A stretch of 64,000 nt of DNA, from positions 65,917,434 to 65,981,433 of the forward strand of contig OZ022506.1 in the NCBI GenBank assembly GCA_963989385.1, in the 5' to 3' direction. Source of the stretch: Ctena decussata. Its lineage: Eukaryota; Mollusca; Bivalvia; Lucinida; Lucinidae. The notes beneath the pieces are model-generated. The model saw only the letters and a list, made by a program, of their open reading frames with translations. It was not told where the DNA came from and searched no databases. Position numbers and translations under genes: made by a program. Shown here in pieces: positions 36,701 to 42,600 of this stretch. The first letter of the stretch is position 1, and each line of letters starts with the position of its first letter.

Positions 36701-38255
36701 TACATGATTTTATAGACACTTTCGTACTGGTTCTAGCAAATCAATGAAAAGTTTTCTTTTGCTATGAAGCTGCCCATCCCTTTTGAGTCATTTCCATAAA
36801 GACTTTTAAGTTTTAAATTGTGCGTTTGAAAGAAAAGAGTCTGAAATTTGATGAGTAATGGGGGGTCTGGGGGGTGAAGCCCCCAGAAGCTTAGACATTT
36901 TTAAAAATGAAGACTGATGGAAGAATTCTGACACCCCCAATATGCCAAATAAAATATATGACCCCCCCTGCGTCAAGGCTTTTTTATTTCCGACCCCCCA
37001 GTACATCACCAAAAAAAATTCCGACCCCCCCTAAATGTACCCGGCCCCCCCCACCCCCCCCCCCCCCAGCTGACAATAAATGACTCGTCCCTTACATATC
37101 CTCTTTATTAGTCTACCCCCTCCCACATAACAATCACGTTCATCTATCAGTGTACGACACCCCGGACCCAAACAAACATGCCCTAAATCATACTACCTCC
37201 TCGCCGGGACTCTCCTTCATATCCCCCCTAGTTGCCCCCCCCCCACACACACACACACTCACACCCGAATCATCCCAACAGCCCAAACCTACACTTCTCG
37301 GTACCATTAAGCATCTCGTCTTCAAAGGTGCGGTGAATCTCTTCACGCACATGATGCCTCTCTAGGAGGTACAGATATACGGCACCTCGCCAGCAGGACT
37401 GTATTAATAGGAATCAACGTCGATGCGAATCAACGTCGATGCGACGATGTTACTTCAACGTAGTGCATGTGTCCTTTAAATCCATGCTACGTACAGTCTC
37501 GCTGACCGTGTGTACCTGATGACACGACTATTTATAGATTTTCGATGGATTCCCGAACTTCGGCTACTCTATGCAATAGGACCGGGTACCAGAATTAAAA
37601 GAAAATGGCAAACTCGCTAGCGAACCCATTTGGTGTCGCTGAATTTTGAAACCGTGATTATATGCTTCAGGAGACGAAAGAACATCTTCTGTTCAAGTAA
37701 GCACGCAGTTTTACACATATATTTTTGTTGTGGCACAATGGTTTGCCTGGGAGACGCCTGGTTTGGCGACAAAATCAAGAATGAATATTTCTCGCGTTTT
37801 TTGCATTAGCGAACATAGGGCTGTGAAGTAGCGGTAGTGTAACGGTAGCGGATTCTAAGGCCCTACTTTGTAGGTCTAACACTGGAGAAGGCCAGGAACA
37901 GCGGATATCAGAGTAAAATGGGGATGATATTTATATGCTTCAAATTTAATAAAATCCTTGATATTGATCAACAAGTAGGAAAGTCAAACTTGATGTACTG
38001 ACTCACGGTATATTATAATATGATTCATATCCGAATATAAGTCCCGAACGCCAAACTGTTACCAATTCTTTCAAGACATATGTATCTTAAATTTAATGCG
38101 GAAACCATTATATAAAATCCCATTGATTCACAACATATACCCATACCTAATAATGTTCCAATTACACGCCTTGCGTCGTCGTTCCTCCGCTCATACGAGT
38201 CAACAATGCTAAAAAGTACAACGGGATGAACACGGCACACCAAATTATACGCCAT
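9667..38255 (-). CDS. EIF3F: Eukaryotic translation initiation factor 3 subunit F, complete gene (7 exons)
   Basis: The joined exons (38255-38147, 22382-22232, 19403-19266, 18834-18743, 16974-16838, 11150-11037, 9747-9667) encode 273 residues and keep phase at every join. eIF3f is a subunit of the cytoplasmic eIF3 complex that recruits mRNA to the 40S ribosome. Residues ~5-135 form the MPN domain ([45 protein letters not shown]). Residues ~150-265 match the eIF3f/PSMD7-type C-terminal region, ending in a conserved helix ([11 protein letters not shown]). The usual JAMM HxH is replaced by STG, as expected for eIF3f. The Ala/Pro-rich N-terminal extension of the mammalian protein is absent. The ATG at 38255 fits Kozak (CAAAATGG); an in-frame ATG 23 codons upstream (38324) is possible but lies in a SINE. 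Intron 1 is 15.8 kb. Confidence 0.95.
9945..10155 (+). mobile_element. tRNA-derived SINE family 2, diverged copy
   Basis: The head is GGTAGCTAAGTGGGCC and the body includes GGGGTTCCACTGCACACAGC and GACTGAAATACAGTCAGAAA, ending near AAGTCATCCATAG. It lies in EIF3F intron 6. The rest of that intron (10156-11036) holds a dispersed-repeat fragment at 10185-10340 (see the entry at 62095) and nothing else recognised. Confidence 0.65.
11037..11150 (-). CDS. EIF3F: EIF3F exon 6
   Basis: This exon gives 38 codons in phase 0 at both ends. The acceptor is CTTTAATACAG and the donor GTAAGT. It includes [20 protein letters not shown] and [10 protein letters not shown], matching the conserved 'VGRFLMDLVNQVPKI...ML' region of eIF3f. 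Confidence 0.93.
11598..14007. mobile_element. Tandem-repeat element split by a TA-flanked transposon
   Basis: The left end is TATATCCCCCGCC (11595) and the right end is CCGCCTTCGGCGGGGGATA (13990-14007), inverted relative to each other with a terminal hairpin. Between them are about six ~125-160-bp tandem units (GTTACTTAGTTATGGCTCAT, CAAGGGCAATAACTCATGCA) from 11790 to 12519, resuming at 13872-13925. The design resembles the elements at 4066 and 41610 but has no CTRR end, so it is a different family. It lies in EIF3F intron 5. Confidence 0.6.
12520..13869. mobile_element. TA-flanked non-autonomous DNA transposon (Tc1/mariner-like ends)
   Basis: The ~28-bp terminal inverted repeats begin CAGGGTGTTAAGAAAGTTCG and their inverse ends at 13869. 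A TA lies on each side (518-519 and 870-871 in the 12/13-kb counts). Removing it restores the surrounding tandem array. The 1350-bp interior is AT-rich with no ORF above ~75 codons, so it is non-autonomous. Assignment rests on TA target and end sequence. Confidence 0.8.
14394..14460. mobile_element. Isolated transposon-end fragment (TACCGTATTTCTTCGG type)
   Basis: TACCGTATTTCTTCGGTTAT with AAGACAGGTTTTCCCC following resembles the TACCGTA-type termini at 19974 and 32954. A partner end may lie just right of 16584 (ACTCGGTATATAG), which would make the element at 14760 a nested insertion. That pairing is weak. Confidence 0.35.
14760..16584. mobile_element. TA-flanked non-autonomous transposon with CTCGCGTG motif arrays
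   Basis: Terminal inverted repeats of about 40 bp begin CAGTACACGCAACGTGAAGA and are flanked by TA (14758-14759, 16585-16586). Inside each end is an array of variants of TCGCGTG / CTCGCGAG spaced 15-30 bp apart (14790-15000 and 16330-16560), in mirror orientation. The 1825-bp interior has no recognisable transposase; the longest ORFs (~80 codons) are made of the motif array. It lies in EIF3F intron 5. Confidence 0.75.
16838..16974 (-). CDS. EIF3F: EIF3F exon 5
   Basis: This 137-bp exon completes a split Val codon and adds 45 residues. The acceptor is TTTTGTGTTTCAG and the donor GTAAAT. It encodes the region with [20 protein letters not shown] and LEYVEDVL, matching human eIF3f [20 protein letters not shown]. 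This part lies in the C-terminal helical region contacting other eIF3 subunits. Confidence 0.93.
17150..17206. repeat. Fragment of a CTTATAAGA-centred palindromic repeat
   Basis: CCAAAACAATCCCAAAATCT followed by AGATCCATCTTATAAGAC matches the fuller palindromes at 52038-52130 and 59730-59815. Confidence 0.5.
17524..17662. mobile_element. Short palindromic MITE
   Basis: The arms run from AATGAACTTAATTTTTCTTG to its inverse, and include GAAGTATAAACTACACTGGG and CCCAATGTAGTTTATACTTC around a ~25-bp loop. No coding potential. Confidence 0.65.
17669..17906. mobile_element. MITE family beta, copy 3
   Basis: A full-length palindrome from TGAGCCGGGAACATGAGAAC to CTCGTGTTGCGGCTCA, lying directly beside the palindrome ending at 17662. 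It sits in EIF3F intron 4. Confidence 0.8.
18743..18834 (-). CDS. EIF3F: EIF3F exon 4
   Basis: This 92-bp exon completes a split Ser codon and adds 30 codons plus one base. The acceptor is TTTCTATTTTCAG and the donor G|GTATGG. The residues [18 protein letters not shown] match human GVPGRTMGVMFTPLTVKY at the end of the MPN domain. The codon split across the next intron restores VDVIQ. Confidence 0.93.
19266..19403 (-). CDS. EIF3F: EIF3F exon 3
   Basis: This 138-bp exon begins by completing the Trp codon of GW and encodes [20 protein letters not shown] then [20 protein letters not shown]. The acceptor is GTTTAATTTCAG and the donor GTGAGT. It covers the region where active JAMM proteases carry HxHPx7SxxD; the zinc ligands are absent here, as in known eIF3f proteins. 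Confidence 0.93.
19553..19755. mobile_element. Palindrome with an internal direct duplication
   Basis: GGTTATAAAACTTGAGTATA at the left is inverted at 19730-19753. The left arm is duplicated in tandem: AATAAAGCACACTGATTGGC occurs at ~19590 and ~19665, and its inverse (CCAGTGTGCTTTATTTTGAG) at ~19704. This is a fold-back structure with one arm doubled. Confidence 0.65.
19974..21437. mobile_element. TA-flanked transposon A (ACCGCAC motif ends)
   Basis: The ~26-bp inverted ends begin CCGTAATCGCCCCATTTACC (left) and CCGTATTCGCCCCATTTACC (right, inverted), flanked by TA at 19972-19973 and 21438-21439. Within the ends ACCGCAC repeats. Interior stretches such as AGAGAGCAACTCTATCGGTC, AGTTATGAGGTTGCGGGG and GGGCCTCAGGACACATTCGA are shared with the element at 22528. 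No transposase ORF is visible, so it is non-autonomous. TACCGTA ends with a TA target suggest a pogo/Tigger-like group; this is inference. Confidence 0.75.
21964..22191. mobile_element. MITE family beta, copy 4
   Basis: The palindrome runs from TGAGCTGTGACATGAAAAAA to TCTTGTGTCGTGGCTCA, ending about 40 bp from the EIF3F exon 2 donor (22231), inside intron 2. Confidence 0.75.
22232..22382 (-). CDS. EIF3F: EIF3F exon 2
   Basis: This 151-bp exon encodes [20 protein letters not shown] then [20 protein letters not shown] and [10 protein letters not shown], the central MPN-domain strands of eIF3f. The acceptor is TTTTCTTCTTTCAG and the donor GTATGT. It lies between MITE beta copy 4 and MITE alpha copy 3. 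Confidence 0.95.
22400..24030. mobile_element. MITE family alpha, copy 3, interrupted by transposon B
   Basis: The left half (GGAGGGGTAACAGGGATGAT to AAACGTCTTGCCAAGATAGT) ends at 22527. The right half resumes at 23944 (ACAACTTACGTTTTCATTGA) and ends TTTTCTTGAGCTCT near 24015. The gap is exactly the TA-flanked element at 22528-23943. Confidence 0.75.
22528..23943. mobile_element. TA-flanked transposon B (AGTTCGAACAC motif ends)
   Basis: Inverted ends begin CGGTAAATTCTC (left) and TGGTAAATTCTC (right), flanked by TA at 22526-22527 and 23944-23945. Both ends carry several copies of AGTTCGAACAC-like motifs (22543-22665 and 23838-23930). The interior is homologous to element A (AGAGAGCAGCTCTATCGGTC, AGTTATGAGGTTGCGGGG) although the ends are different. 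No transposase ORF is visible. Confidence 0.75.
24545..24835. mobile_element. hAT-like MITE candidate
   Basis: CAGTGTTCTCCCCAGA at the left is approximately inverted as TCTGGGGAGATCCCTG at the right. Repeated AAGGCATGT phrases lie inside both ends. Similar to the larger element starting at 24961. Confidence 0.45.
24961..26467. mobile_element. Inverted-repeat transposon with AGGGCATGG end motifs (hAT-like)
   Basis: The ends are TAGTGTTTCCCC (24961) and GGGGAAACACTA (26456-26467). ATGCTA flanks both sides. Subterminal AAAGGGCATGG motifs occur at 24986, 25010 and 25038 and, inverted in layout, at 26380-26440. MITE alpha copy 4 is inserted at 25137-25339. No transposase ORF; superfamily inferred from end sequence. 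Confidence 0.55.
25137..25339. mobile_element. MITE family alpha, copy 4
   Basis: A full-length copy from CAGAGCTCTAGATAAGAGGG to CTTAGCTAGAGCTCTG, with the conserved central ACCGTCTCGTCGAGACAG hairpin. Confidence 0.8.
26817..27184 (-). other. Unrecognised open stretch, possible gene fragment
   Basis: Overlapping minus-strand frames of 110 and 83 codons lie in a stretch that is richer in G+C and CpG than its surroundings. The longer frame includes [20 protein letters not shown] and [19 protein letters not shown] do not recognise a family. It could be a decayed transposon gene, part of a gene on the other strand, or chance. It lies in EIF3F intron 1. Confidence 0.2.
27234..27261. repeat. Poly(G) tract
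   Basis: A run of G with a single T, 28 bp long. Able to form G-quadruplexes and prone to length errors in assembly. Confidence 0.85.
28519..28753. mobile_element. MITE family beta, copy 5
   Basis: A full-length palindrome from TGAGCCGCGACACGAGAAAA to TCTCGTGTCGCGGCTCA, one of the best preserved copies. Confidence 0.85.
28928..29199 (+). mobile_element. tRNA-derived SINE family 1, copy 3
   Basis: The same head and body as at 6974, with the B box weakened (GGTTCCAAACC). A 10-bp target duplication, AGGAACTGGT, lies at 28918-28927 and 29200-29209. Confidence 0.88.
30790..30855 (-). mobile_element. LINE 3' fragment duplicated from the copy at 31454
   Basis: TTGTTAAGGAAGCCTTTGAA followed by ATTCACAGATTCAGATTGTT matches 31454-31518 with few differences. 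Its minus-strand translation ([12 protein letters not shown]) is part of the LINE C-terminal region. It indicates a second, truncated copy. Confidence 0.6.
30872..31138 (+). mobile_element. tRNA-headed SINE family 4
   Basis: The head GCCGTAGTCGAGTGGTTAGA contains an A box (TAGTCGAGTGG) and a degenerate B box (GAGTTCGCGGC). The tail is a short (TTACCT)n repeat (31123-31136). It lies between two fragments of the same LINE family. Confidence 0.6.
32619..32939. mobile_element. CACTGTAAAA-ended MITE, copy 1
   Basis: The inverted ends are CACTGTAAAAAATTTCCGTA and its complement, flanked by TA (32617-32618, 32940-32941). The arms include AACTGGCAACCAGCTGCCAG. It is inserted in the LINE reverse transcriptase. 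Copies 2 and 3 follow at 33539 and 34027. Confidence 0.85.
32954..33304. mobile_element. TA-flanked element C (TTCGCGGT motif ends) with central hairpin
   Basis: Inverted ends begin CCGTATATAAGGTAATTTTC and, inverted, CCGTATACGCGGTAATTTTC, flanked by TA (32952-32953, 33305-33306). TTCGCGGT-like motifs repeat in both ends. The centre (33110-33180) is a near-perfect hairpin around TTAACCTGCGGCGG. It is inserted in the LINE, 14 bp from the previous MITE. Confidence 0.8.
33539..33873. mobile_element. CACTGTAAAA-ended MITE, copy 2
   Basis: Both ends are present (CACTGC then poly(A), and the inverse of CACTGTAAAAAAATCTGTAG). The interior matches copy 1 (GGAATCATTAAGCGGAGTGG; GTTATTTTCGAGTGCGCC). 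Confidence 0.75.
34027..34150. mobile_element. CACTGTAAAA-ended MITE, copy 3, truncated
   Basis: Only the left ~125 bp are present (CACTGTAAAAAATTTCCGTA, AACTGGAAACCAGCTGCC, GCAGGAATCATCAAGCAGAG). No right end is found nearby. Confidence 0.7.
34151..36178. other. Stretch of EIF3F intron 1 with no assigned gene
   Basis: No transposon ends or conserved coding sequence are recognised. One minus-strand ORF of 107 codons (34635-34958) has a hydrophobic segment ([19 protein letters not shown]) but no family I recognise and no clear splice sites; it is probably chance. A 29-bp poly(G) run lies at 35840-35868. Confidence 0.4.
36179..37093. mobile_element. GGGACGAGTC-ended element, copy L, with G/C tracts
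   Basis: The inverted ends are TAGGGACGAGTCATTTATTA (left) and its complement (37070-37093). Inward are poly(G) (36203) and poly(C) tracts (36257, 36285, 37040-37068). The hairpin-forming GGGGGGTCTGGGGGG / AGCCCCCAGA occurs at 36860-36892. It belongs to the same family as 28146-29522 and 57630-58236. Confidence 0.65.
37094..38146. other. 5' part of EIF3F intron 1, no element assigned
   Basis: Contains a short (CA)n-rich patch near 37245 and a small direct repeat (GAATCAACGTCGATGCGA, ~37412-37445). Near 37834 is a tRNA-like A box (TAGTGTAACGG) without a convincing B box. No gene is recognised. Confidence 0.4.
38147..38255 (-). CDS. EIF3F: EIF3F exon 1 (coding part)
   Basis: Encodes [20 protein letters not shown] then [16 protein letters not shown] plus one base. 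Donor G|GTATGG. It corresponds to the start of the human MPN domain ([20 protein letters not shown]). The ATG context CAAAATGG is strong and the residues after it are conserved, while the upstream in-frame extension is SINE-derived. Confidence 0.95.
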
Positions 38256-38258
38256 TTT

Positions 38259-38268
38259 GGAAAAAAGG
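38259..38268 (-). promoter_or_regulatory. Pyrimidine tract just before the EIF3F ATG, possible 5' TOP motif
   Basis: On the minus strand CCTTTTTTCC lies 3 nt before the ATG. mRNAs for translation factors, including some eIF3 subunits, often start in such a tract (TOP mRNAs). If transcription starts here the 5' UTR would be about 12 nt. The start site is not known, so this is inference. Confidence 0.35.
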
Positions 38269-38317
38269 CCGGAGACTATTGACACGGCAGCCGGGTGAAT
38301 GAGTGAATGGGTCCCAG

Positions 38318-38518
38318 CAGTCATGGATGGATGACCTGTGGTTTAACGCCCGTATAACAGCATTCAGGCTGTGTGCAATGATGAAAGGCTGTGTGCAATG
38401 GAACCCTGTTTTTTGGTTGGAAGGGTTTTCGCCTCCAGCGGGTCTCGAACCCAGGACCGCTAGATCAGCAGGCCAGGGCTTAACATACTGAGCTACTGGG
38501 GGGTTCCTGGCAGTGGTA
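38318..38518 (-). mobile_element. tRNA-derived SINE family 2, in the EIF3F promoter
   Basis: On the minus strand the head has TAGCTCAGTATG (A box) and a perfect GGTTCGAGACC (B box), then GGGTTCCATTGCACACAGCC and a GTCATCCATCCATGAC tail. A GGCTGTGTGCAATG segment is duplicated in tandem. The tail ends only about 60 bp upstream of the EIF3F start codon, in the same orientation as the gene. Confidence 0.8.
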
Positions 38519-38551
38519 AGTTGACTGCATTGCAATTGTGCATGTCAGCTT

Positions 38552-38899
38552 CAGTGTCAGGCCCGGATCCAGCCCATCACGTACTGGTGGGGCTCTGGAT
38601 AACTGGTGGGGCTTGGGGTGCCGAAATGTAGTTGCGTGGGGGAGAGGGCTTGAAAATATGACATATTAATGGTTCAATTTCAAAAGAATTTTTTTAATAT
38701 ATTTTTACCTTGAAATATATGCTGTGATATCTCATTAGAATCGCCTTCCCGAGGCGATTCTAATGAGATTTCTCAACATATATTTTGTATATTTTGATCT
38801 AACCACATTTGATATTTTTTCTCAAACTGTCATAACACAGAGGCCAACTGGCGGGGCTGCAGCCCCAAAGCCCACCCCCTGGATCCGGGGCTGAGTGTG
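38552..38899. mobile_element. GGCCCGGATCC-ended MITE with an alpha-like core
   Basis: The left CAGTGTCAGGCCCGGATCC and right GGATCCGGGGCTGAGTGTG are inverted relatives. The middle (38692-38790) is the MITE-alpha central palindrome (CATTAGAATCGCCTTCCCGA and complement). Confidence 0.55.
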
Positions 38900-39630
38900 A
38901 ATAACTATGGAGGGCCACCCCATGCTGATTCTCTTAAGGCGTGACTTTAGTTCTTTCAGGAGGGAATAAAGAGATTAAAAAAATAATAAGAAGAAAGGCC
39001 TGAGGTTGTGTGTTTGCAAGCATGGCAGTACGAACTCACTGTCAAGTTTGGGAATGCCGGAAAAAGGAAGGACTCATTTATTATAGAAAGGTCTAAAAGA
39101 TAAAGTCAGATTACCAAAAGATAATTCTGTCACCTTAGACCCAATGCAGTTCTATCACCTCAGACTCCCATTACTAACATCGATATATACAAACACAGCT
39201 TCTTCCCCGGGCTACTGTAGAAGTAGAGAACTGTCCCTATTAAGCCATTTACTGACAGCAAAGGTAGGGAACCGGCATTGACGGGCCACATACTGACAGT
39301 AGAGGCAGGCAACTGTTCCTAGTGGAGATAGGGAACTGTAGCTGACAGGCCACACATTTTAATACTAACCTTTTACCCTTTAAACCTAGATATACTTTTC
39401 GACATCTACACAGCGGGATATCCTAGAATTTCATAGGAAGTATGTTTTTGTACCAGCAGACGAGGCTGCAAACAGATTGACGGCTAAACTACATTAACAC
39501 CTTTAAGCAGGAGCTGGGCGATACTAGGGCCTACAAAGAGGTATCTGCAGAAGAGAGTTTCGTAGTTTACAGCCATTGCAGCCATTTACCCTGAAGTTTT
39601 CTGTAACTGTTAAAGAACGCAAAGAAAAAA
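38900..39630. other. Intergenic stretch with no recognised feature
   Basis: Between the MITE ending at 38899 and the inverted arm starting at 39647. Degenerate phrases (GGTAGGGAACCGGCATTGAC; GGCAACTGTTCCTAGTGGAG) recur between 39230 and 39350 as a weak ~55-bp repeat. No gene is seen. Confidence 0.4.
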
Positions 39631-39646
39631 AAGTAAGTATCTACTA

Positions 39647-42600
39647 TTTTAAGGTTCCGCAGTACACTTCGGCCGTTTTGGACCATATTTCTGCATAAAA
39701 TCACATCTAATCACAGCCCAAATAAAGCAAGTTTTTTTAAATAAAAGTGGTTCTTTCCCCTAGATATAATGAAACTGTATCTCTAAATGTACAGAATGCT
39801 ATTGTAAAAGGTACCTTTGAAGAGTTCTCATTTTTTCGTTTTTCTCTCACATGGTCAAAATTTGTCTAAGTCCATTTTATACAAGAAAGTGTTGACATAT
39901 ACCCTGCTTAGGCTTACATTAAAAAGTTGCATGTTTCAAGCAAGTCAGTGATGTCTAGAGTTTTTCCACTGCAACACAGACATGTTAGGAAAGATTTCTT
40001 GGGTATTCCCTAAAGTCATCCATATTGGCTCCCTATTGTCTCAATATAGTTTTTTTTTATATAAAACGAGTCTGATATACCATCTATATTGGAAATCAAA
40101 TGTTACTGCATGAAAACACATGTATCATTTTATTGGCCTTATATTTTATACCTATTTCACCTGTGGAAGTTACCTGTGAAACTGTTGCCATATTTACAAT
40201 CTTATAAAGTCCTATAGCAAGCAACATTGTTTCTTCTGACCACATATGTCAGTATGCATCATGTCTGTCAAAAATTTGGTGTGTGGGTGGGTATGTGGAT
40301 TTGGTTGTGTGTTTGTTTAGACATATGTTGTGGAATAACCCTGAAAAATATCTTTGATATGCAGGTTGAATATTCCACATTTAAAAGTGGGTAATACCAA
40401 TTTTCCTACCTGCGCTGTCCACTGAAACATTCATTAGCCATACATGCAAAAGTGGCTGTTGACAGAGATAATCAACAGCACTTTCAGCTTGGTCGACAGC
40501 CACTAACAATAGTATCGTTCATCGTAACTGGTAATTTTTGCTACCGTGTTCTCGGTCAACAGCCACTTTGTATAGGTAGCTAAAATGGTATTACCATCGT
40601 TTTAATGGCTGCATAATTTTGCCTGTTGCAGCCCTTCTCTGACTGTATAAATTTATACGTTGATGTGACATTGAATGAGTGATATCACTATTTTTTCAGC
40701 TTCAAGAATGGGGGAGGGAAAGGTGGGGGGGGGGGGGGGGGGGAGGGTTCTCTTCAAAAACAATCAAAAAATCTATAACTGTCTTATCAAATGGATTTAG
40801 ATGCATGATACTAACATATTCTGTTTCAGCCACATGTTTGTGAAATTTATTTTTTAAACTCTGTATCTAAATTATAGCATAAGATTTTTCATGAATCAAG
40901 TTTCTGACTCAATATCACAAATGCAAGGCTTTAAATGTCTACAAGCAAATATATGTATCACAGCATAGCTGTCAAACACTCTGGATATCCAGTTGTACAC
41001 AGAACAATTGAAATAGGGGAGAATATATGAAAACATTCATTCTATGGGCAGTTTTAATTTCATGTCACAAATATAGTATTAATTCTAACACTTGGATATA
41101 AATGTGAGGGCGAAGATGCCAAGACAGCCTTTAGCACTGGGGAGTACTGCTGGTACTGGCCAATGTTGGGTCAAGGCTCTGCTGTTCTTGCAGTAGGTGC
41201 TTTATGGGGATTGTTTGTAGCTGACTTTTTCATCCAATTCATTTTTTTTCTATCCAATCTTTCTGGGCAAGGGTATATGGGCAGTAAAGTTGCAAATTTT
41301 AATAACTGCACATGAACAGAGTCAGCTAATTTCATTCTTTGATTCCAGAAGCTCATCCATCACATTTTTTTTATTCTCGCTGCATTAGGTGATAAATGTT
41401 TGGTAGGGCCATAAAAAACTCCCCTGCAGGTATGAGAGACTATACAATTTTATACGAAAAACAAACGCGCAAAGAACTTCCATAATTAGCTATCCATAAT
41501 GGCACCTTACTGAGAAAGTGCTGTATGTGTCTTAATAAATGCCAGGGGCAGTGCTAGTCCTAGGGTCTATATATGAAACTCTTTAGACAAACCTATGTCA
41601 GTGAATAAACCAGAGGACCATTGGTCCTGTAGCTCACCTGAGTCCATTCATCCTCAGCACTCAGGGTAAGTAACTCTAAGGCAAATTGTACAACATGACA
41701 GAATTTTGAAGTCTGCTTCTTGAGAACATTTATGTAAAACTTTTGTCAAAATATCTACTGTAACACAGAAATAAATGCTAATTTACAGTTTTCCCGTTAT
41801 AAGTCTTTGGAAACTTTAAGTTGCCATCGCAACAAACAACATGGGCAACAATAATAAAAAATAGTAATTCAATAGAGGCTATTACTAAGATCCTTTCAGT
41901 AAAGTTTCAGGTTTATCGTCCAATTAGTTTCTGAGAAGATGATTTTTGAGTATGTTTTCTGTTTTTAACCATTTGGTTACCATGGCAACCAGCCAAATTG
42001 TGCCGTTTGCATAAATTTTATGCGGTTGCTAGAGGACTACTCCAGGAACAATTCTGTAAAAGTCTTGTCCAAATATCTGCAGCGATATAACTATGAATGA
42101 AAATTTTCAACTTTCCTACTATAAGTCAATGGCAACTTAAAGTTCCAACAGAAACAAAACTACTGGAGCAACTGCCATGAGAAACAGTATTTTTATAGAG
42201 GCTAGTATTAAGATCCCTTCTGTAAAGTTTGAGCTGTATCGGTGGCATAGTTTTTGAGATGATTTTTTAACAGTTTTTCAATTTTTCCGTTGCCATGGCA
42301 ACCAGCCAAATTCTGCAATTTGCTTAAATTTGATAAGGCTGCTTGAGGACTACTCAAGAAACATTTCTATTAAAGTTTTGTCAAAATATCTGCACCGACA
42401 AAGCAATAAATGCAAATTTTCTATTTTTCCATTATAAGTCAATGGCAACTTTAAGATCCCATAGCAACCAAACTGCTAGAGCAATTGCCAAGAAAAACAG
42501 TACTTTTATAGAAGCCAGTACCAAGATCCTTTCTGTGAAGTAAGGGCTTTATTGGTTGCAAAGTTTCTGAGGAGATGATTTTTGAATATTTTTTTTCTAT

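Noticed and set aside
38324..38324. Upstream in-frame ATG as the EIF3F start
   Set aside because: The added 23 residues derive from SINE tail sequence and have no counterpart, while the ATG at 38255 has a strong context.
38245..38535. 96-codon minus-strand ORF upstream of EIF3F
   Set aside because: It is a read-through of the family 2 SINE in another frame.
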